From positions 1 through 23,569 of the forward strand of contig CAUFXR010000035.1 of NCBI GenBank assembly GCA_959596515.1: 23,569 nucleotides of DNA, given 5' to 3'. How positions within the stretch are numbered: the stretch's first letter is position 1; the number at the start of each line of letters is the position of its first letter. Source of the stretch: an uncultured Oscillospiraceae bacterium (GTDB lineage Bacteria > Bacillota > Clostridia > Oscillospirales > Acutalibacteraceae). Position numbers and translations under genes: made by a program. The notes under the pieces were generated by a model. That model ran no database searches and was not told where the DNA came from. It saw only the letters and a program-made list of their open reading frames with translations. This document shows positions 1 through 8,329 of the stretch, piece after piece.

Positions 1-101
1 ATTCTCTCACAATTTCCCTTTGCCAGAACGGATTCGTCATCCATGTCGATGAGCTGGTACTTCAGGGATGAGCTGCCAGCATTGATTACCAGAATCTTCA
101 A
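1..101 (-). CDS. ackA: Acetate kinase, N-terminal 33 codons (cut by window edge)
   Basis: Acetate kinase interconverts acetyl phosphate + ADP and acetate + ATP in the cytoplasm, the last step of acetate-forming fermentation. Reading the minus strand from a TTG at 101 gives L/M-KILVINAGSSSLKYQLID, the strongly conserved N-terminus and first phosphate-binding motif (NAGSSSLK) of the family. The start is TTG rather than the nearby ATG at 104-106, because that ATG runs into a stop after one codon. AGGAGG at 109-114 lies 7 bases before the TTG. The remaining ~365 residues lie outside the window. A good minus-strand promoter sits at 181-209. The gene diverges from tmcAL, whose product uses acetate. 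Confidence 0.95.
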   Translation of the reverse strand, partial: MKILVINAGSSSLKYQLIDMDDESVLAKGNCER

Positions 102-180
102 AACATTTCCTCCTAAAACCCTATTTGAAATTGAAGTTTTATCCAAAGGCTGCTTGCAAACCTTAAAAACTTACAGTAAT

Positions 181-209
181 ATAATAATACATTATAGAAA
201 CGATTTCAA
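181..209 (-). promoter_or_regulatory. Predicted sigma-A promoter for ackA
   Basis: On the minus strand TTGAAA (204-209) and TATTAT (181-186) are separated by exactly 17 bases, about 80 bases upstream of the TTG start of ackA. A plus-strand TATAAT (180-185) overlaps the same -10 region and might serve tmcAL, but its best upstream box (TTGCAA near 153) is 20 or more bases away, so only the ackA direction is called. Confidence 0.6.
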
Positions 210-292
210 GGACAATCCCTTGGAAAAACACGACTTTTCCAACTTTTTGACTGTTTGCAGGAATAATTTTGAAAAAGTAAAGGCGTATTTTT

Positions 293-1525
293 ATGATTGA
301 TAATGATAAAACTTCCAAAATTGCGGCGGTGATCTGCGAGTATAACCCCTTCCACACAGGGCACGCCTATCACCTCGCTCAAACCCGTTCCTTAGGGGCT
401 ACTCATATCGTTGCCATTATGAGTGGTAACTTCGTACAGCGAGGCGAACCGGCCATGTTTTCCAAACGTGCCAGAGCTAAATGCGCTCTGGCATGCGGAG
501 CAGATTTGGTACTGGAACTCCCCTTACCTTGGTGCATGTCCAGTGCGGAGAGCTTCGCCAGAGGCGGAGTGGCTATCGCTAACGGTTTGGGATGTGTGGA
601 TCTGCTCAGTTTTGGCAGTGAGCTGGGAGAAGTTTCTCCCCTACTACAAGCCTCCAGAGCCGCCGTTTCTCCTTTGATTCAGGAAAAAATCAGGTCTCTG
701 CTTTCAGAGGGCCTTTCCTATCCCGCAGCCAGGGAAAAGGCGATTCAGGCTCAGTTCGGACCAGATGTGTCTCAGTTGTTTCAGAAACCTAATAATATTC
801 TGGCGATTGAATACTGCAAAGCGTTGGCTCAGCTTTCCTCTCCAATCCAGCCAATTACGATCTCAAGGGCCGGCGCTTCTCATGACGCCGCTGAGGTTTT
901 GGATAACTTCGGAGAATTCGCCAGTGCTTCTTATCTGCGTGCTCATCTATTAAAAAAGGATTATGAGGGCATAAAGCGTTTTATTCCGGAACCCGTGTTT
1001 TCGATTCTTCTGGAAGAAATCCACGCTGGAAGAGCTCCCTGCTCCTTGGCCGCATTGGAACGTCCGATTTTGGCGGCGCTCCGAAATTTATCTCCTGAAG
1101 ATCTGGCTAAGCTTCCTGATGTCTCAGAGGGGTTAGAGTATCGAATTGCTTCTGCTGCACGGGAATCGACTTCTTTAGACCAATTATTTACAAAAATTAA
1201 GACAAAACGGTATACACACGCCAGAATTCGGCGTATAATAGTATCGGCATTTTTGCAAATCACCTGTGATTACAATTTACAACTTCCTCCCTACCTACGG
1301 GTACTGGGTTGGAATGAGAAGGGAACGGAAATTTTAAGAACTGCCCGTCGCACCGCTTCCCTTCCGATCATTATGAGAGGCGGAGACTTAAAAAAAGCGG
1401 CAGACAGCGCTCTAACTGTCGCCCGGCTAGGCAGCCGGGCCGAGGATCTTTACGCGTTGTCGTCTCCCGAAATTCAGCCCTGTGGGCTAGATTTCAGAAA
1501 CGGTACTGTCAAGCCGCATTTTTAG
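293..1525 (+). CDS. tmcAL: tRNA(Met) cytidine acetate ligase TmcAL (YlbM family)
   Basis: TmcAL activates acetate with ATP and acetylates the wobble cytidine (ac4C34) of elongator tRNA-Met. This family replaces the acetyl-CoA-dependent TmcA in Firmicutes. The 410-residue product opens with AVICEYNPFHTGHAYHL, the HxGH nucleotidyltransferase motif (H21, H24). It continues with IMSGNFVQRGEPA and ADLVLELPLPW, both hallmarks of the family. Length matches the usual 390-420 residues. The ATG at 293 is preceded by a modest AAAGG 9 bases upstream. The gene is divergent from ackA, whose product handles acetate, and is followed after 27 bases by the DUF4380-like gene, so the two plus-strand genes are probably co-transcribed. 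The family call rests on motif recognition and is secure. Confidence 0.95.
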   Translation: MIDNDKTSKIAAVICEYNPFHTGHAYHLAQTRSLGATHIVAIMSGNFVQRGEPAMFSKRARAKCALACGADLVLELPLPWCMSSAESFARGGVAIANGLGCVDLLSFGSELGEVSPLLQASRAAVSPLIQEKIRSLLSEGLSYPAAREKAIQAQFGPDVSQLFQKPNNILAIEYCKALAQLSSPIQPITISRAGASHDAAEVLDNFGEFASASYLRAHLLKKDYEGIKRFIPEPVFSILLEEIHAGRAPCSLAALERPILAALRNLSPEDLAKLPDVSEGLEYRIASAARESTSLDQLFTKIKTKRYTHARIRRIIVSAFLQITCDYNLQLPPYLRVLGWNEKGTEILRTARRTASLPIIMRGGDLKKAADSALTVARLGSRAEDLYALSSPEIQPCGLDFRNGTVKPHF

Positions 1526-1552
1526 CGCCAGACTCAAGAAGGAGTGATTTCC

Positions 1553-2485
1553 ATGGCATGTGAGATTAAGGAATTGAAATTTGAAAATTATGGAAATTGT
1601 CTTTCTGTTAGCAACGGTATGATCGAGGCGATCGTCACTATCGATGTTGGCCCCCGCATTATCTATTTTGGCTTTATCGGCGGGGAAAATGTCCTTTATA
1701 CCGATCTGAATCGGGAATACCGCCATGCTGAACCAATCCTCCAGGAGCGCTACGGAGAAAATGCAGAATACTTTGCTTACGGCGGTCACCGCCTTTGGAC
1801 AAGCCCTGAGCGAATGCCTGAATCCTACTATCCGGATAATAAGCCTGTGATTTACGCTATTCTTCCGGAAAGTGTCTCCTTTACTCAGCCGCCCCAAGAG
1901 GAAAATGGACTTGTTCTCACAATGGAAATCATGATGGCTGACAACGCCAAGGATATGATGGTGGTTCACTCGGCCCAAAATTTAGTAAAGGATTCTATGT
2001 TGGAAGGCCTTTCTGGCTGCACCATGCTTCGTCCCGGCGGCACATTGATCATCCCACAAAACTCAACCGCGGAAAGTCCATATATTCCAAACAGATGCTA
2101 TGCCTTTTGGCCATACACCCGGGTCAGTGACAGCCGGGTCGACTTTAGGGAAAAATACATTACCGTGCGTCAAAATTCCTCTCTTTCCTCTCCTTTCCGT
2201 ATAGGTACTAATAACTATTCTAACTGGGCCGCTTACTTAAATCGAGAACTTCTTTTTGTAAAACATTACGTTCACAATAAAAGCGCCCGGTATCCGGATT
2301 TTAATTCTTCCTTTGAGGTCTACACTGACAATAAAATGTTGGAGATCAAAACTCTGAGTCCTCTTTATCGCATGGAACCTAAGGAAACAATCCGTCATGT
2401 GGAAAACTGGTCTCTTAGCAAAGCGCCGGGAACCTACGACCTTACCACAGATGACGGAGTCAATACGATGCTCAATTCCTTGTAA
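1553..2485 (+). CDS. DUF4380-like, galactose-mutarotase-fold protein
   Basis: This is a 310-residue cytoplasmic protein with no signal peptide. Visible features are VTIDVGPRIIYFGFIGGEN near residues 25-45, then YGGHRLWTSPE around 78-88. They match the DUF4380/aldose-1-epimerase-like fold, in which the GGHRLW segment lines a sugar pocket. The true substrate of such proteins is generally unknown. The start is the ATG at 1553: AAGGAG at 1538-1543 lies 9 bases upstream, while the in-frame GTG at 1544 touches that site. It follows tmcAL by 27 bases in the same direction and ends next to a convergent gene remnant. Carbohydrate epimerase or lyase activity is a family-level guess only. Confidence 0.8.
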   Translation: MACEIKELKFENYGNCLSVSNGMIEAIVTIDVGPRIIYFGFIGGENVLYTDLNREYRHAEPILQERYGENAEYFAYGGHRLWTSPERMPESYYPDNKPVIYAILPESVSFTQPPQEENGLVLTMEIMMADNAKDMMVVHSAQNLVKDSMLEGLSGCTMLRPGGTLIIPQNSTAESPYIPNRCYAFWPYTRVSDSRVDFREKYITVRQNSSLSSPFRIGTNNYSNWAAYLNRELLFVKHYVHNKSARYPDFNSSFEVYTDNKMLEIKTLSPLYRMEPKETIRHVENWSLSKAPGTYDLTTDDGVNTMLNSL

Positions 2486-2487
2486 CT

Positions 2488-2713
2488 TTATCCCTTTTCC
2501 CCGTTAACATCCAGCGTGTAACCTTCAGAAATGCACACTGGTTCAGCATTGGACACGGCTGCTGTGTTGGAATATTCAATCACGCACTCGGATCACGCCT
2601 TTATTGAGCGCTTCCGCCCCGATAGCTACACAGTCGATTTTGAACTTAACTGTACGTAAGATAGGCTGCGGCTGTGCTGAAAAGCATCCTTGTGCACGAA
2701 AGGCATATCCCAT
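2488..2713 (-). pseudogene. Small frameshifted gene remnant of unknown function
   Basis: On the minus strand GGAG lies 7 bases before ATG 2713 and opens 45 codons (MGYAFRAQGC...) that stop at 2576. A second frame overlaps the end and runs open to TAA at 2488-2490 (CVIEYSNTAAVSNAEPV...). Removing one C near 2590 joins the two into one ~74-residue reading that stops 2 bases beyond the neighbouring convergent gene. Because the reading begins downstream of the upp terminator, expression is doubtful. I do not recognise the family. A plus-strand reading across the same stretch is also partly open, so this call is tentative. Confidence 0.35.
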
Positions 2714-2739
2714 CTTCGCTCTCCATTTTTCAACGGATA

Positions 2740-2780
2740 AAAAACACCCAACGCTTATTACAGTAGCGTTGGGTGTTTTT
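2740..2780 (-). terminator. Strong rho-independent terminator after upp
   Basis: A 16-bp perfect inverted repeat (2740-2755 and 2765-2780) has a 9-base loop and A/T runs on both flanks. It can act in both directions. It lies 83 bases past the upp stop and so ends the fhs-tsaE-tsaB-rpiB-upp transcript. In the other direction it would stop readthrough from the DUF4380-like gene. Confidence 0.9.
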
Positions 2781-2862
2781 ATTAAGATAAATTCAAGGTT
2801 GCCACATTCTCATGGTAAGCAGGCGATTGCTTAGTGCCTGGTATTTTAGGGCTTTGGGATCA

Positions 2863-3495
2863 TCAAAGAGTACCAAAAATACGATCTCCCGCGTCACCAA
2901 GGCCAGGGACAATATATCCATGATCGTTAAGACACTCGTCCATAGCCGCGCAGTAAACCGGCACATCCGGATGGGCCTCGGTGAAGGCTTTCATACCCTC
3001 AGGAGCGGCGATAATGCACATAAACTTGATGCTCTTGGGATGGCTACGCTTAATAATCCCAATAGCGTCAATTGCGGAACCGCCGGTAGCCAGCATCGGA
3101 TCCAGCACGATCACATCCCGTTCGGTGATGTCGCTGGGCAGTTTGCTGTAATACTCCACCGGCTTTAAGGTTTTGGGATCTCGGTAGAGGCCAATATGGC
3201 CGACTTTTGCCGCAGGCACTAAGGCCAACACGCCGTCTACCATACCCAAGCCCGCTCGCAGGATCGGAATAAAGGCCATTTTACGTCCAGCAATCACTTT
3301 TGTGGTGGCCGGACCGATAGGCGTTTCAATCTTTGTGTCCTCCAAGGGTAAATCTCTGGTAGCCTCATAGCACATGAGCATGCCAATTTCACTGACCAGC
3401 TCCCGGAATTCCTTGGAACCGGTATCCTTACTTCTAAGAAATGTAAGCTTGTGCTGAATGAGGGGATGATCCATGACAAATACCTGGTTTTCCAT
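2863..3495 (-). CDS. upp: Uracil phosphoribosyltransferase
   Basis: Upp makes UMP from uracil and PRPP for pyrimidine salvage. The 210-residue product has the family N-terminus (HPLIQHKLTFLR), the RAGLGM segment near residue 80, and the PRPP-binding loop DPMLATGGSA starting at D132. It ends with the typical GDAGDRIFGT. The start is ATG 3495 with AGGAGG (3505-3510) 9 bases upstream. A longer in-frame reading to 3531 lies inside rpiB and has no family support. It is the last gene of the five-gene operon: its ribosome site overlaps the rpiB stop codon, which suggests translational coupling. A terminator follows at 2740-2780. Confidence 0.97.
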   Translation of the reverse strand: MENQVFVMDHPLIQHKLTFLRSKDTGSKEFRELVSEIGMLMCYEATRDLPLEDTKIETPIGPATTKVIAGRKMAFIPILRAGLGMVDGVLALVPAAKVGHIGLYRDPKTLKPVEYYSKLPSDITERDVIVLDPMLATGGSAIDAIGIIKRSHPKSIKFMCIIAAPEGMKAFTEAHPDVPVYCAAMDECLNDHGYIVPGLGDAGDRIFGTL

Positions 3496-3508
3496 TTTCC
3501 AATTCCTC

Positions 3509-3955
3509 CTACAGTGTTTCTCCATTCTCAATAGCGGTGATCTGCTGAATCCGTTCTAAATGTCTGCCGCCCTCGAAAGGAGTATTTAAAAAGATATCCG
3601 CAAGCTTCACCGCGATTTTTTCATCGATTACCCGGCCGCCCATGGCCAAAATATTGGCGTCATTATGACGTCTGGTCATTTCCGCGCAGAATTCGTTGGT
3701 ACATACCGCCGCACGGATTCCCTTTACCTTATTGGCCGCAATAGAAATTCCGATTCCAGTGCCGCAGCAGAGTACGCCCTTTTCGCATTCTCCGGATACG
3801 ATAGACTGAGCCACCCGGTAAGCGTAAGGTCCGTAATTTACCGACTCCTCACTGTTGGTTCCGAAATCCTTATATGGAATTCCCTTTTCCTCTAGATAAG
3901 CTTTTACCGCTTCTTTTAAGCGGTAACCGCCATGGTCTGCTCCTAACGCGATCAT
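3509..3955 (-). CDS. rpiB: Ribose-5-phosphate isomerase B
   Basis: RpiB interconverts ribose 5-phosphate and ribulose 5-phosphate. The 148-residue product shows GADHGG (residues 5-10), the active-site loop CCGTGIGISIAANK with catalytic Cys near 64, and RRHNDANILAMGGR with the phosphate-contacting basic residues. Length fits the family (~145-150). GAAAGGAGC at 3965-3973 precedes the ATG at 3955, which overlaps the tsaB stop as ATGA. Allose-6-phosphate isomerases share this fold, but the operon with upp and fhs favours the pentose-phosphate role, since ribose 5-phosphate feeds PRPP used by Upp. Confidence 0.96.
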   Translation of the reverse strand: MIALGADHGGYRLKEAVKAYLEEKGIPYKDFGTNSEESVNYGPYAYRVAQSIVSGECEKGVLCCGTGIGISIAANKVKGIRAAVCTNEFCAEMTRRHNDANILAMGGRVIDEKIAVKLADIFLNTPFEGGRHLERIQQITAIENGETL

Positions 3956-4671
3956 TTTTGATTTGCTCCTTTCAGTTTATTCAGCTCTCTGGTAGCCTGA
4001 GGAAGCCTCAAATAAACCGGCATCAATTCTGACGCCGTTAACAGTGTTTCGTTTTCTACCTTTCGCAAGGCCGCAAAGGCCACGTTTGACGCTTTTTGAT
4101 ATCGTAACAGTTCCGGCGCGATCTGCGCCTCCAGCCTTCCCTGAAGCCTGTCAAAGCATAGCTTAGCACCATCGCCGACAAAAACAACTTTCTTTTTCCG
4201 ATACGCCGGCGTTTGGGCCAATTCCGTAAACAGATCTTCTATAGAGAGCGCTCTGTCCTGACAAAGACGGGTGACTCTCCCCTTTGCGCAATCGAACAGC
4301 GCATTGTACACCTGATTACACCGGGCATCCATCACCGCACACACCAGCGCCTCCTGTTCTCGGTAATTTTCCCCAATCGCTTCCAGAGTGGAAACCGCCA
4401 CGCAGGGTTTTGAGGTGGCCATCGCCATTCCTTTTATCGCCGCCACACCGATACGAATCCCGGTAAATGAGCCCGGGCCGGCGGAAACAGCGAACGCATC
4501 TACCTGTTCCAAAGGAACCCTGGTGTTTTGAAACAACGCCTCTGCCATAGGCATCAACGTCTCACTGTGGGTCAGCTTGGTATGAATATAAAACTCGCCC
4601 AAAAGCTCTCCGTCGCTAATTAAGGCGACAGAGGCCGATTTGGCGGAGGATTCTATCGCAAATATTTTCAT
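3952..4671 (-). CDS. tsaB: tRNA threonylcarbamoyladenosine biosynthesis protein TsaB
   Basis: TsaB is the scaffold partner of TsaD in the complex that transfers threonylcarbamoyl to A37 of ANN-decoding tRNAs (t6A). The 239-residue product begins MKIFAIESSAKSASVAL, an ASKHA-fold start, and carries HSETLMP and SAGPGSFTGIRIG, diagnostic of the TsaB/TsaD family. It lacks the metal-binding histidine pair of TsaD. The start is ATG 4671, not the longer reading to 4782, which lies inside tsaE. The tsaE stop and tsaB start overlap as ATGA. The usual companions rimI and tsaD are absent here; rpiB follows directly instead. Confidence 0.96.
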   Translation of the reverse strand: MKIFAIESSAKSASVALISDGELLGEFYIHTKLTHSETLMPMAEALFQNTRVPLEQVDAFAVSAGPGSFTGIRIGVAAIKGMAMATSKPCVAVSTLEAIGENYREQEALVCAVMDARCNQVYNALFDCAKGRVTRLCQDRALSIEDLFTELAQTPAYRKKKVVFVGDGAKLCFDRLQGRLEAQIAPELLRYQKASNVAFAALRKVENETLLTASELMPVYLRLPQATRELNKLKGANQK

Positions 4672-5105
4672 AAGTCTTTGATTCCTTCTATGGTAATGAG
4701 CCGATCCGTGTCTGTCTCTCCCCGCTGGAGCTCTACTTGAATGGAATCCTCCGGCAAGGCCTCCTGAATATTTTCGCTCCATTCGATGGCTAACACGGCG
4801 CCGGTATCTAAATAATCGAAAAAGCCGGTGGAGTAAAGATCATCCCAGGTTGTTACCCGATACATATCAAAATGATACAGAATCAGCCGGCCGTGATACT
4901 CATTCACTAAAGCGAAAGTCGGACTGGAGACCCCATCTTCTACTCCCAGGCCCCTTGCCAAACCGCGGACAAAATTGGTTTTTCCCATTCCTAGACCGCC
5001 ATAAAGGGCAATCACCTCATTGCCCGTTAACCGAGCCGCCAGCTTTTCCCCTACCAGCTCAGTCTGGGACGGAGAATGGCTTTCCACGCAAATTTTTCCG
5101 CTCAT
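4668..5105 (-). CDS. tsaE: tRNA threonylcarbamoyladenosine biosynthesis ATPase TsaE
   Basis: TsaE is the P-loop ATPase that resets the TsaB-TsaD complex during t6A synthesis. The 145-residue product has Walker A GGLGMGKT (residues 36-43), the switch-I-like SSPTFALVNEY, and the conserved HFDMYR...EWSEN stretch. Length is typical (~150). Its ATG at 5105 overlaps the fhs stop by one base (TGATG), and its own stop overlaps the tsaB start, so translation of fhs, tsaE and tsaB is probably coupled. Confidence 0.96.
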   Translation of the reverse strand: MSGKICVESHSPSQTELVGEKLAARLTGNEVIALYGGLGMGKTNFVRGLARGLGVEDGVSSPTFALVNEYHGRLILYHFDMYRVTTWDDLYSTGFFDYLDTGAVLAIEWSENIQEALPEDSIQVELQRGETDTDRLITIEGIKDL

Positions 5106-6772
5106 CAGAATAACCCTTCGATCACGCCATCATCGGTAACGTCAATCTTTTCCGCCGCCGGAACTTTCGGTAGTCCCGGCATAGTCATAATGTCGCCGGT
5201 ATAAATTACCACAAATCCGGCGCCGTTGGAAAGCTTCATATCCCTTACGGTAATCTGAAAGCCTTTGGGCCTCCCCAGCAAAGATGGATTGTCAGACAAG
5301 GAATATTGGGTTTTCGCCACGCATACGGGAAGCTTGTCCCCACCTAAAGCCTGAATTTCTTTCAAAGCTTTTCGCGCGGCGGCTGTATAAGTTACCCCAT
5401 CAGCGCCGTAGATTTCCTTCGCTAGAGTTTCTACCTTCTCCGGAACCGTTAACTCATCAGCATAGATTGGTGTAAAGTCGGACGGCTTTTCACAAGCATC
5501 AACTACCTTTTGTGCCAAAATCTTGCCGCCCTCTCCGCCTTTGGCGAACACTTCTGTCAAGGCAAAATCCGCGCCGCAGTCATTACAAGTCTTTTCGATA
5601 AGCTGAAGCTCACGGTCACTGTCAGACAAGAAGCGGTTAATCGCTACTACCACTGGAACCTTATATTTCCTCATGTTTTCAATATGAGCTTTCAAATTGA
5701 CAACGCCCTTTTCCAGGGCCGCCAGGTCCTCAGCGCCAAGCTCTGTCTTGGGAACACCGCCGTTATATTTCAGCGCCCGCACAGTGGCGACCAAAACCAC
5801 CGCAGAAGGCTTTAAGCCGGACAGCCGGCATTTGATATCAAAGAATTTCTCCGCTCCTAAATCAGAGCCGAACCCCGCCTCCGTGATACAGTAATCCGCC
5901 AGCTTCAAGGCAAGCTTCGTCGCACGCACAGAATTGCATCCATGAGCGATATTAGCGAACGGTCCGCCATGCATAATCGCTGGGGTTCCCTCCAGGGTCT
6001 GTACTAAATTGGGCATAATGGCGTCCTTCATCAGCGCGGTCATAGCGCCTTCCGCTTTCAAATCCTTAGCGTAAACCGGATCGCCGGAATAAGTATAGGC
6101 CACCAGGATTTTCCCAAAACGTTGTTTTAAGTCCATGAGATCCTTCGCCAGGCAGAGAATCGCCATAATCTCCGTTGCCACGGTGATGACAAAACCATCT
6201 TCTCTGGGAACGCCGTTGATTTTGCCGCCTAAACCAGCCACGATATTTCTTAGCTCACGGTCATTCATATCCAGACACCGCTTGATCAGGACTCTTCTGG
6301 GATCAATATTCAACGAATTCCCCTGGTGAATGTGATTATCCAACATAGCGCACAGTAAATTGTTCGCGGCGGTAATGGCGTGCATATCTCCGGTAAAGTG
6401 GAGATTGATGTCCTCCATCGGAAGCACCTGGGAGTAACCGCCTCCCGCAGCACCACCTTTGACGCCAAATACCGGACCCAATGACGGTTCTCTTAATGCG
6501 ATAATCGCTTTCTTTCCAATTTTCGCCATAGCTTGTCCTAAACCGGTGGTAACAGTGGTTTTTCCCTCTCCCGCTGGCGTGGGGTTAATGGCCGTTACTA
6601 AAACCAGCTTTCCGTCTCTCCGATCTTTCATCCGCTGAAAAAGCCTGTCGTTGACCTTGGCCTTATATCGGCCATAGGGCTCCAACTCTTCTTCCTCGAT
6701 CCCCAATTCCTGGGCGATCTTTGTGATCGGTTTCAAGGTCGCTTGCTGCGCAATTTGGATATCGCTTAACAT
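5105..6772 (-). CDS. fhs: Formate-tetrahydrofolate ligase
   Basis: Fhs makes 10-formyl-tetrahydrofolate from formate, ATP and tetrahydrofolate. It is the entry step of the methyl branch of acetogenesis and also supplies purine synthesis. The 555-residue product has the family N-terminus (SDIQIAQQATLKPI), the P-loop TPAGEGKT (65-72), LREPSLGPVFGVKGGAAGGGY, and the C-terminal IYTGDIMTMPGLPK. ATG 6772 is chosen because AGGAG lies 9 bases upstream and family members start here; an upstream in-frame ATG at 6805 overlaps the promoter region. It is the first gene of the operon with tsaE, tsaB, rpiB and upp and diverges from the rodA-like gene. Confidence 0.97.
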   Translation of the reverse strand: MLSDIQIAQQATLKPITKIAQELGIEEEELEPYGRYKAKVNDRLFQRMKDRRDGKLVLVTAINPTPAGEGKTTVTTGLGQAMAKIGKKAIIALREPSLGPVFGVKGGAAGGGYSQVLPMEDINLHFTGDMHAITAANNLLCAMLDNHIHQGNSLNIDPRRVLIKRCLDMNDRELRNIVAGLGGKINGVPREDGFVITVATEIMAILCLAKDLMDLKQRFGKILVAYTYSGDPVYAKDLKAEGAMTALMKDAIMPNLVQTLEGTPAIMHGGPFANIAHGCNSVRATKLALKLADYCITEAGFGSDLGAEKFFDIKCRLSGLKPSAVVLVATVRALKYNGGVPKTELGAEDLAALEKGVVNLKAHIENMRKYKVPVVVAINRFLSDSDRELQLIEKTCNDCGADFALTEVFAKGGEGGKILAQKVVDACEKPSDFTPIYADELTVPEKVETLAKEIYGADGVTYTAAARKALKEIQALGGDKLPVCVAKTQYSLSDNPSLLGRPKGFQITVRDMKLSNGAGFVVIYTGDIMTMPGLPKVPAAEKIDVTDDGVIEGLF

Positions 6773-6808
6773 AATCCCAATCTCCTCACTCGAAATCATT
6801 CTCAAAAA

Positions 6809-6814
6809 ATTATA
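6809..6814 (-). promoter_or_regulatory. Probable -10 box for the fhs operon
   Basis: A consensus TATAAT reads on the minus strand 37 bases before the fhs ATG, followed by a T-rich start region. The -35 position is only a run of T residues, so the promoter may be weak or activator-dependent. The whole 6773-7046 gap is AT-rich and holds only this and the opposing rodA promoter. Confidence 0.45.
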
Positions 6815-6936
6815 TCATAAATTTCTTATAAAAAAAAGCAAAAACCATCGGTTTCTTGTTTTTTCTTCGCTAATTAAAAAATATTTGTTTTTTATCTCAA
6901 AAGGGCAGATTTTAGAATTTGTTAAAAGTATTTTAC

Positions 6937-6965
6937 TTGAACTTGCTTTTGAGAAATACTATAAT
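6937..6965 (+). promoter_or_regulatory. Sigma-A promoter for the rodA/ftsW gene
   Basis: TTGAAC (6937-6942) and TATAAT (6960-6965) are separated by exactly 17 bases, 81 bases upstream of the ATG at 7047. Confidence 0.75.
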
Positions 6966-7046
6966 GAAACAAATATCTAACATTCGTTTATGATTGATCT
7001 GTTTTGAGGTAAAATAAAACATTACCCCTAAAACTGGAGGTTTTCT

Positions 7047-8222
7047 ATGAAAAAATTCTTAGGTATGGTTGGCGATTTTTTCAAGCGCACTGATTATATC
7101 TTTTGGATTTTAACCATCGCTGCGTCTGTCTATGGTTTTGCCCTGATCAATTCGGTTTCCCGGTCTGCCGACTCGGAATCGGGATTTTTGGCCACCCAGG
7201 TATTGGCGGTAGGCCTGGGCTATATCTGTGCTGTTGTGATTTCCCTGATGGATTACAATGTGGTGTGTAAATTTTGGTATGTTTTCGCCGTAGTCGGGGT
7301 GTTGGCGCTGGTTTATACTTCCATTTTTGGAATTCAAGTGGCCGGTACGGATGACAAAGCCTGGATTCGAATTGCCGGCAGAACCTTTCAAACGTCGGAG
7401 CTGGTAAAAATCTTTTTTATCGTCACCTTTTCCAAGCATTTAGCGGTTCTGAAAGAACGGAACAAACTGAAAACTTTTATTGGAGTTATGACACTGTGCC
7501 TCCATGCCTTGGTACCCATTGCACTGATCCATTATATGGGCGATGATGGCACCGCCTTGGTGTTCGGCTTTATGTTCCTGATTATGACCTTTGTAGCCGG
7601 CGTTCAGCTTAGGTACTATTTAGCGTTACTCATCTGCGCCGGAGTCAGTATTCCAATCTTATGGTACCGAGTGTTAAATGAAGATCAAAAAATGCGGTTT
7701 TGGACGCTGTTTAATTTGGAATCTGATCCTAATGGTTTTGGCTACCAGCAGCTTCAAGGAAAAATCTCCATCGCCTCCGGTGAAATGTATGGACGAGGAT
7801 ACTATGAAGGCCCTAGGGTGGCGGCAGGGTCAGTTCCCTATCAGGAGAACGATTTTATTTTCTCTGTAGCCGGAGAGGAACTGGGTTTTATTGGCTGTAT
7901 TGTCCTGCTGGGACTTCTTTTGCTTCTGATGCTCCGCTGTGTTATGAATGCTCTTACCGCTAAAGATGATCTAGGGAAATTCCTTTGTTTTGGTTTTTTC
8001 TCCATGCTGGCGGTTCAGACCGTTATCAACGTAGGTATGTGTCTGGGACTACTGCCGGTCATTGGTATTACTCTTCCCTTCTTCAGTTCCGGAGGCTCTT
8101 CCGTGGCTTGTCTTTACCTTGGCGTCGGAATTGTGGAAAGTGTTTATATGCATCGTCATAACATTGAAAAAGAAATTGATTTCAGCCATCTTCACACCGT
8201 TCAAACAGGTGCGCAACAATGA
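7047..8222 (+). CDS. SEDS peptidoglycan glycosyltransferase, RodA/FtsW family
   Basis: SEDS proteins polymerise lipid II into glycan strands with a class B PBP partner. The 391-residue protein is strongly hydrophobic with about ten membrane spans. Diagnostic pieces are AWIRIAGRTFQTSELVKI (~105-122), GDDGTALVFGFMF (~165-177), ENDFIFSVAGEELGF with D269 at the position of the catalytic aspartate, and LPVIGITLPFFSSGGSS (~336-352). GGAGG sits 6-7 bases before the ATG. It is a single gene with its own promoter and terminator and no PBP beside it. RodA (elongation) is slightly favoured over FtsW by the short C-terminal tail, but sporulation SEDS paralogues look the same, so no symbol is given. Confidence 0.93.
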   Translation: MKKFLGMVGDFFKRTDYIFWILTIAASVYGFALINSVSRSADSESGFLATQVLAVGLGYICAVVISLMDYNVVCKFWYVFAVVGVLALVYTSIFGIQVAGTDDKAWIRIAGRTFQTSELVKIFFIVTFSKHLAVLKERNKLKTFIGVMTLCLHALVPIALIHYMGDDGTALVFGFMFLIMTFVAGVQLRYYLALLICAGVSIPILWYRVLNEDQKMRFWTLFNLESDPNGFGYQQLQGKISIASGEMYGRGYYEGPRVAAGSVPYQENDFIFSVAGEELGFIGCIVLLGLLLLLMLRCVMNALTAKDDLGKFLCFGFFSMLAVQTVINVGMCLGLLPVIGITLPFFSSGGSSVACLYLGVGIVESVYMHRHNIEKEIDFSHLHTVQTGAQQ

Positions 8223-8285
8223 TGATTTTTCCGTCCTGTATTCATGGGTACGAAGCATGGTGATACATCTGTAAACAATAGAAAG

Positions 8286-8329
8286 AAAAAGCCTTTGACG
8301 CTATTCATTAAGAGCGTCAAAGGCTTTTT
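8286..8329 (+). terminator. Rho-independent terminator after the rodA/ftsW gene
   Basis: A 17-bp perfect inverted repeat (8286-8302 and 8313-8329) with a 10-base loop ends in a T run, 63 bases after the stop codon. The A run on the other side makes it usable for the opposing SDR gene too. The remainder of the 8223-8585 gap shows no gene. It has only a widely spaced 8-bp inverted repeat (8411-8418 and 8528-8535). Confidence 0.9.
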
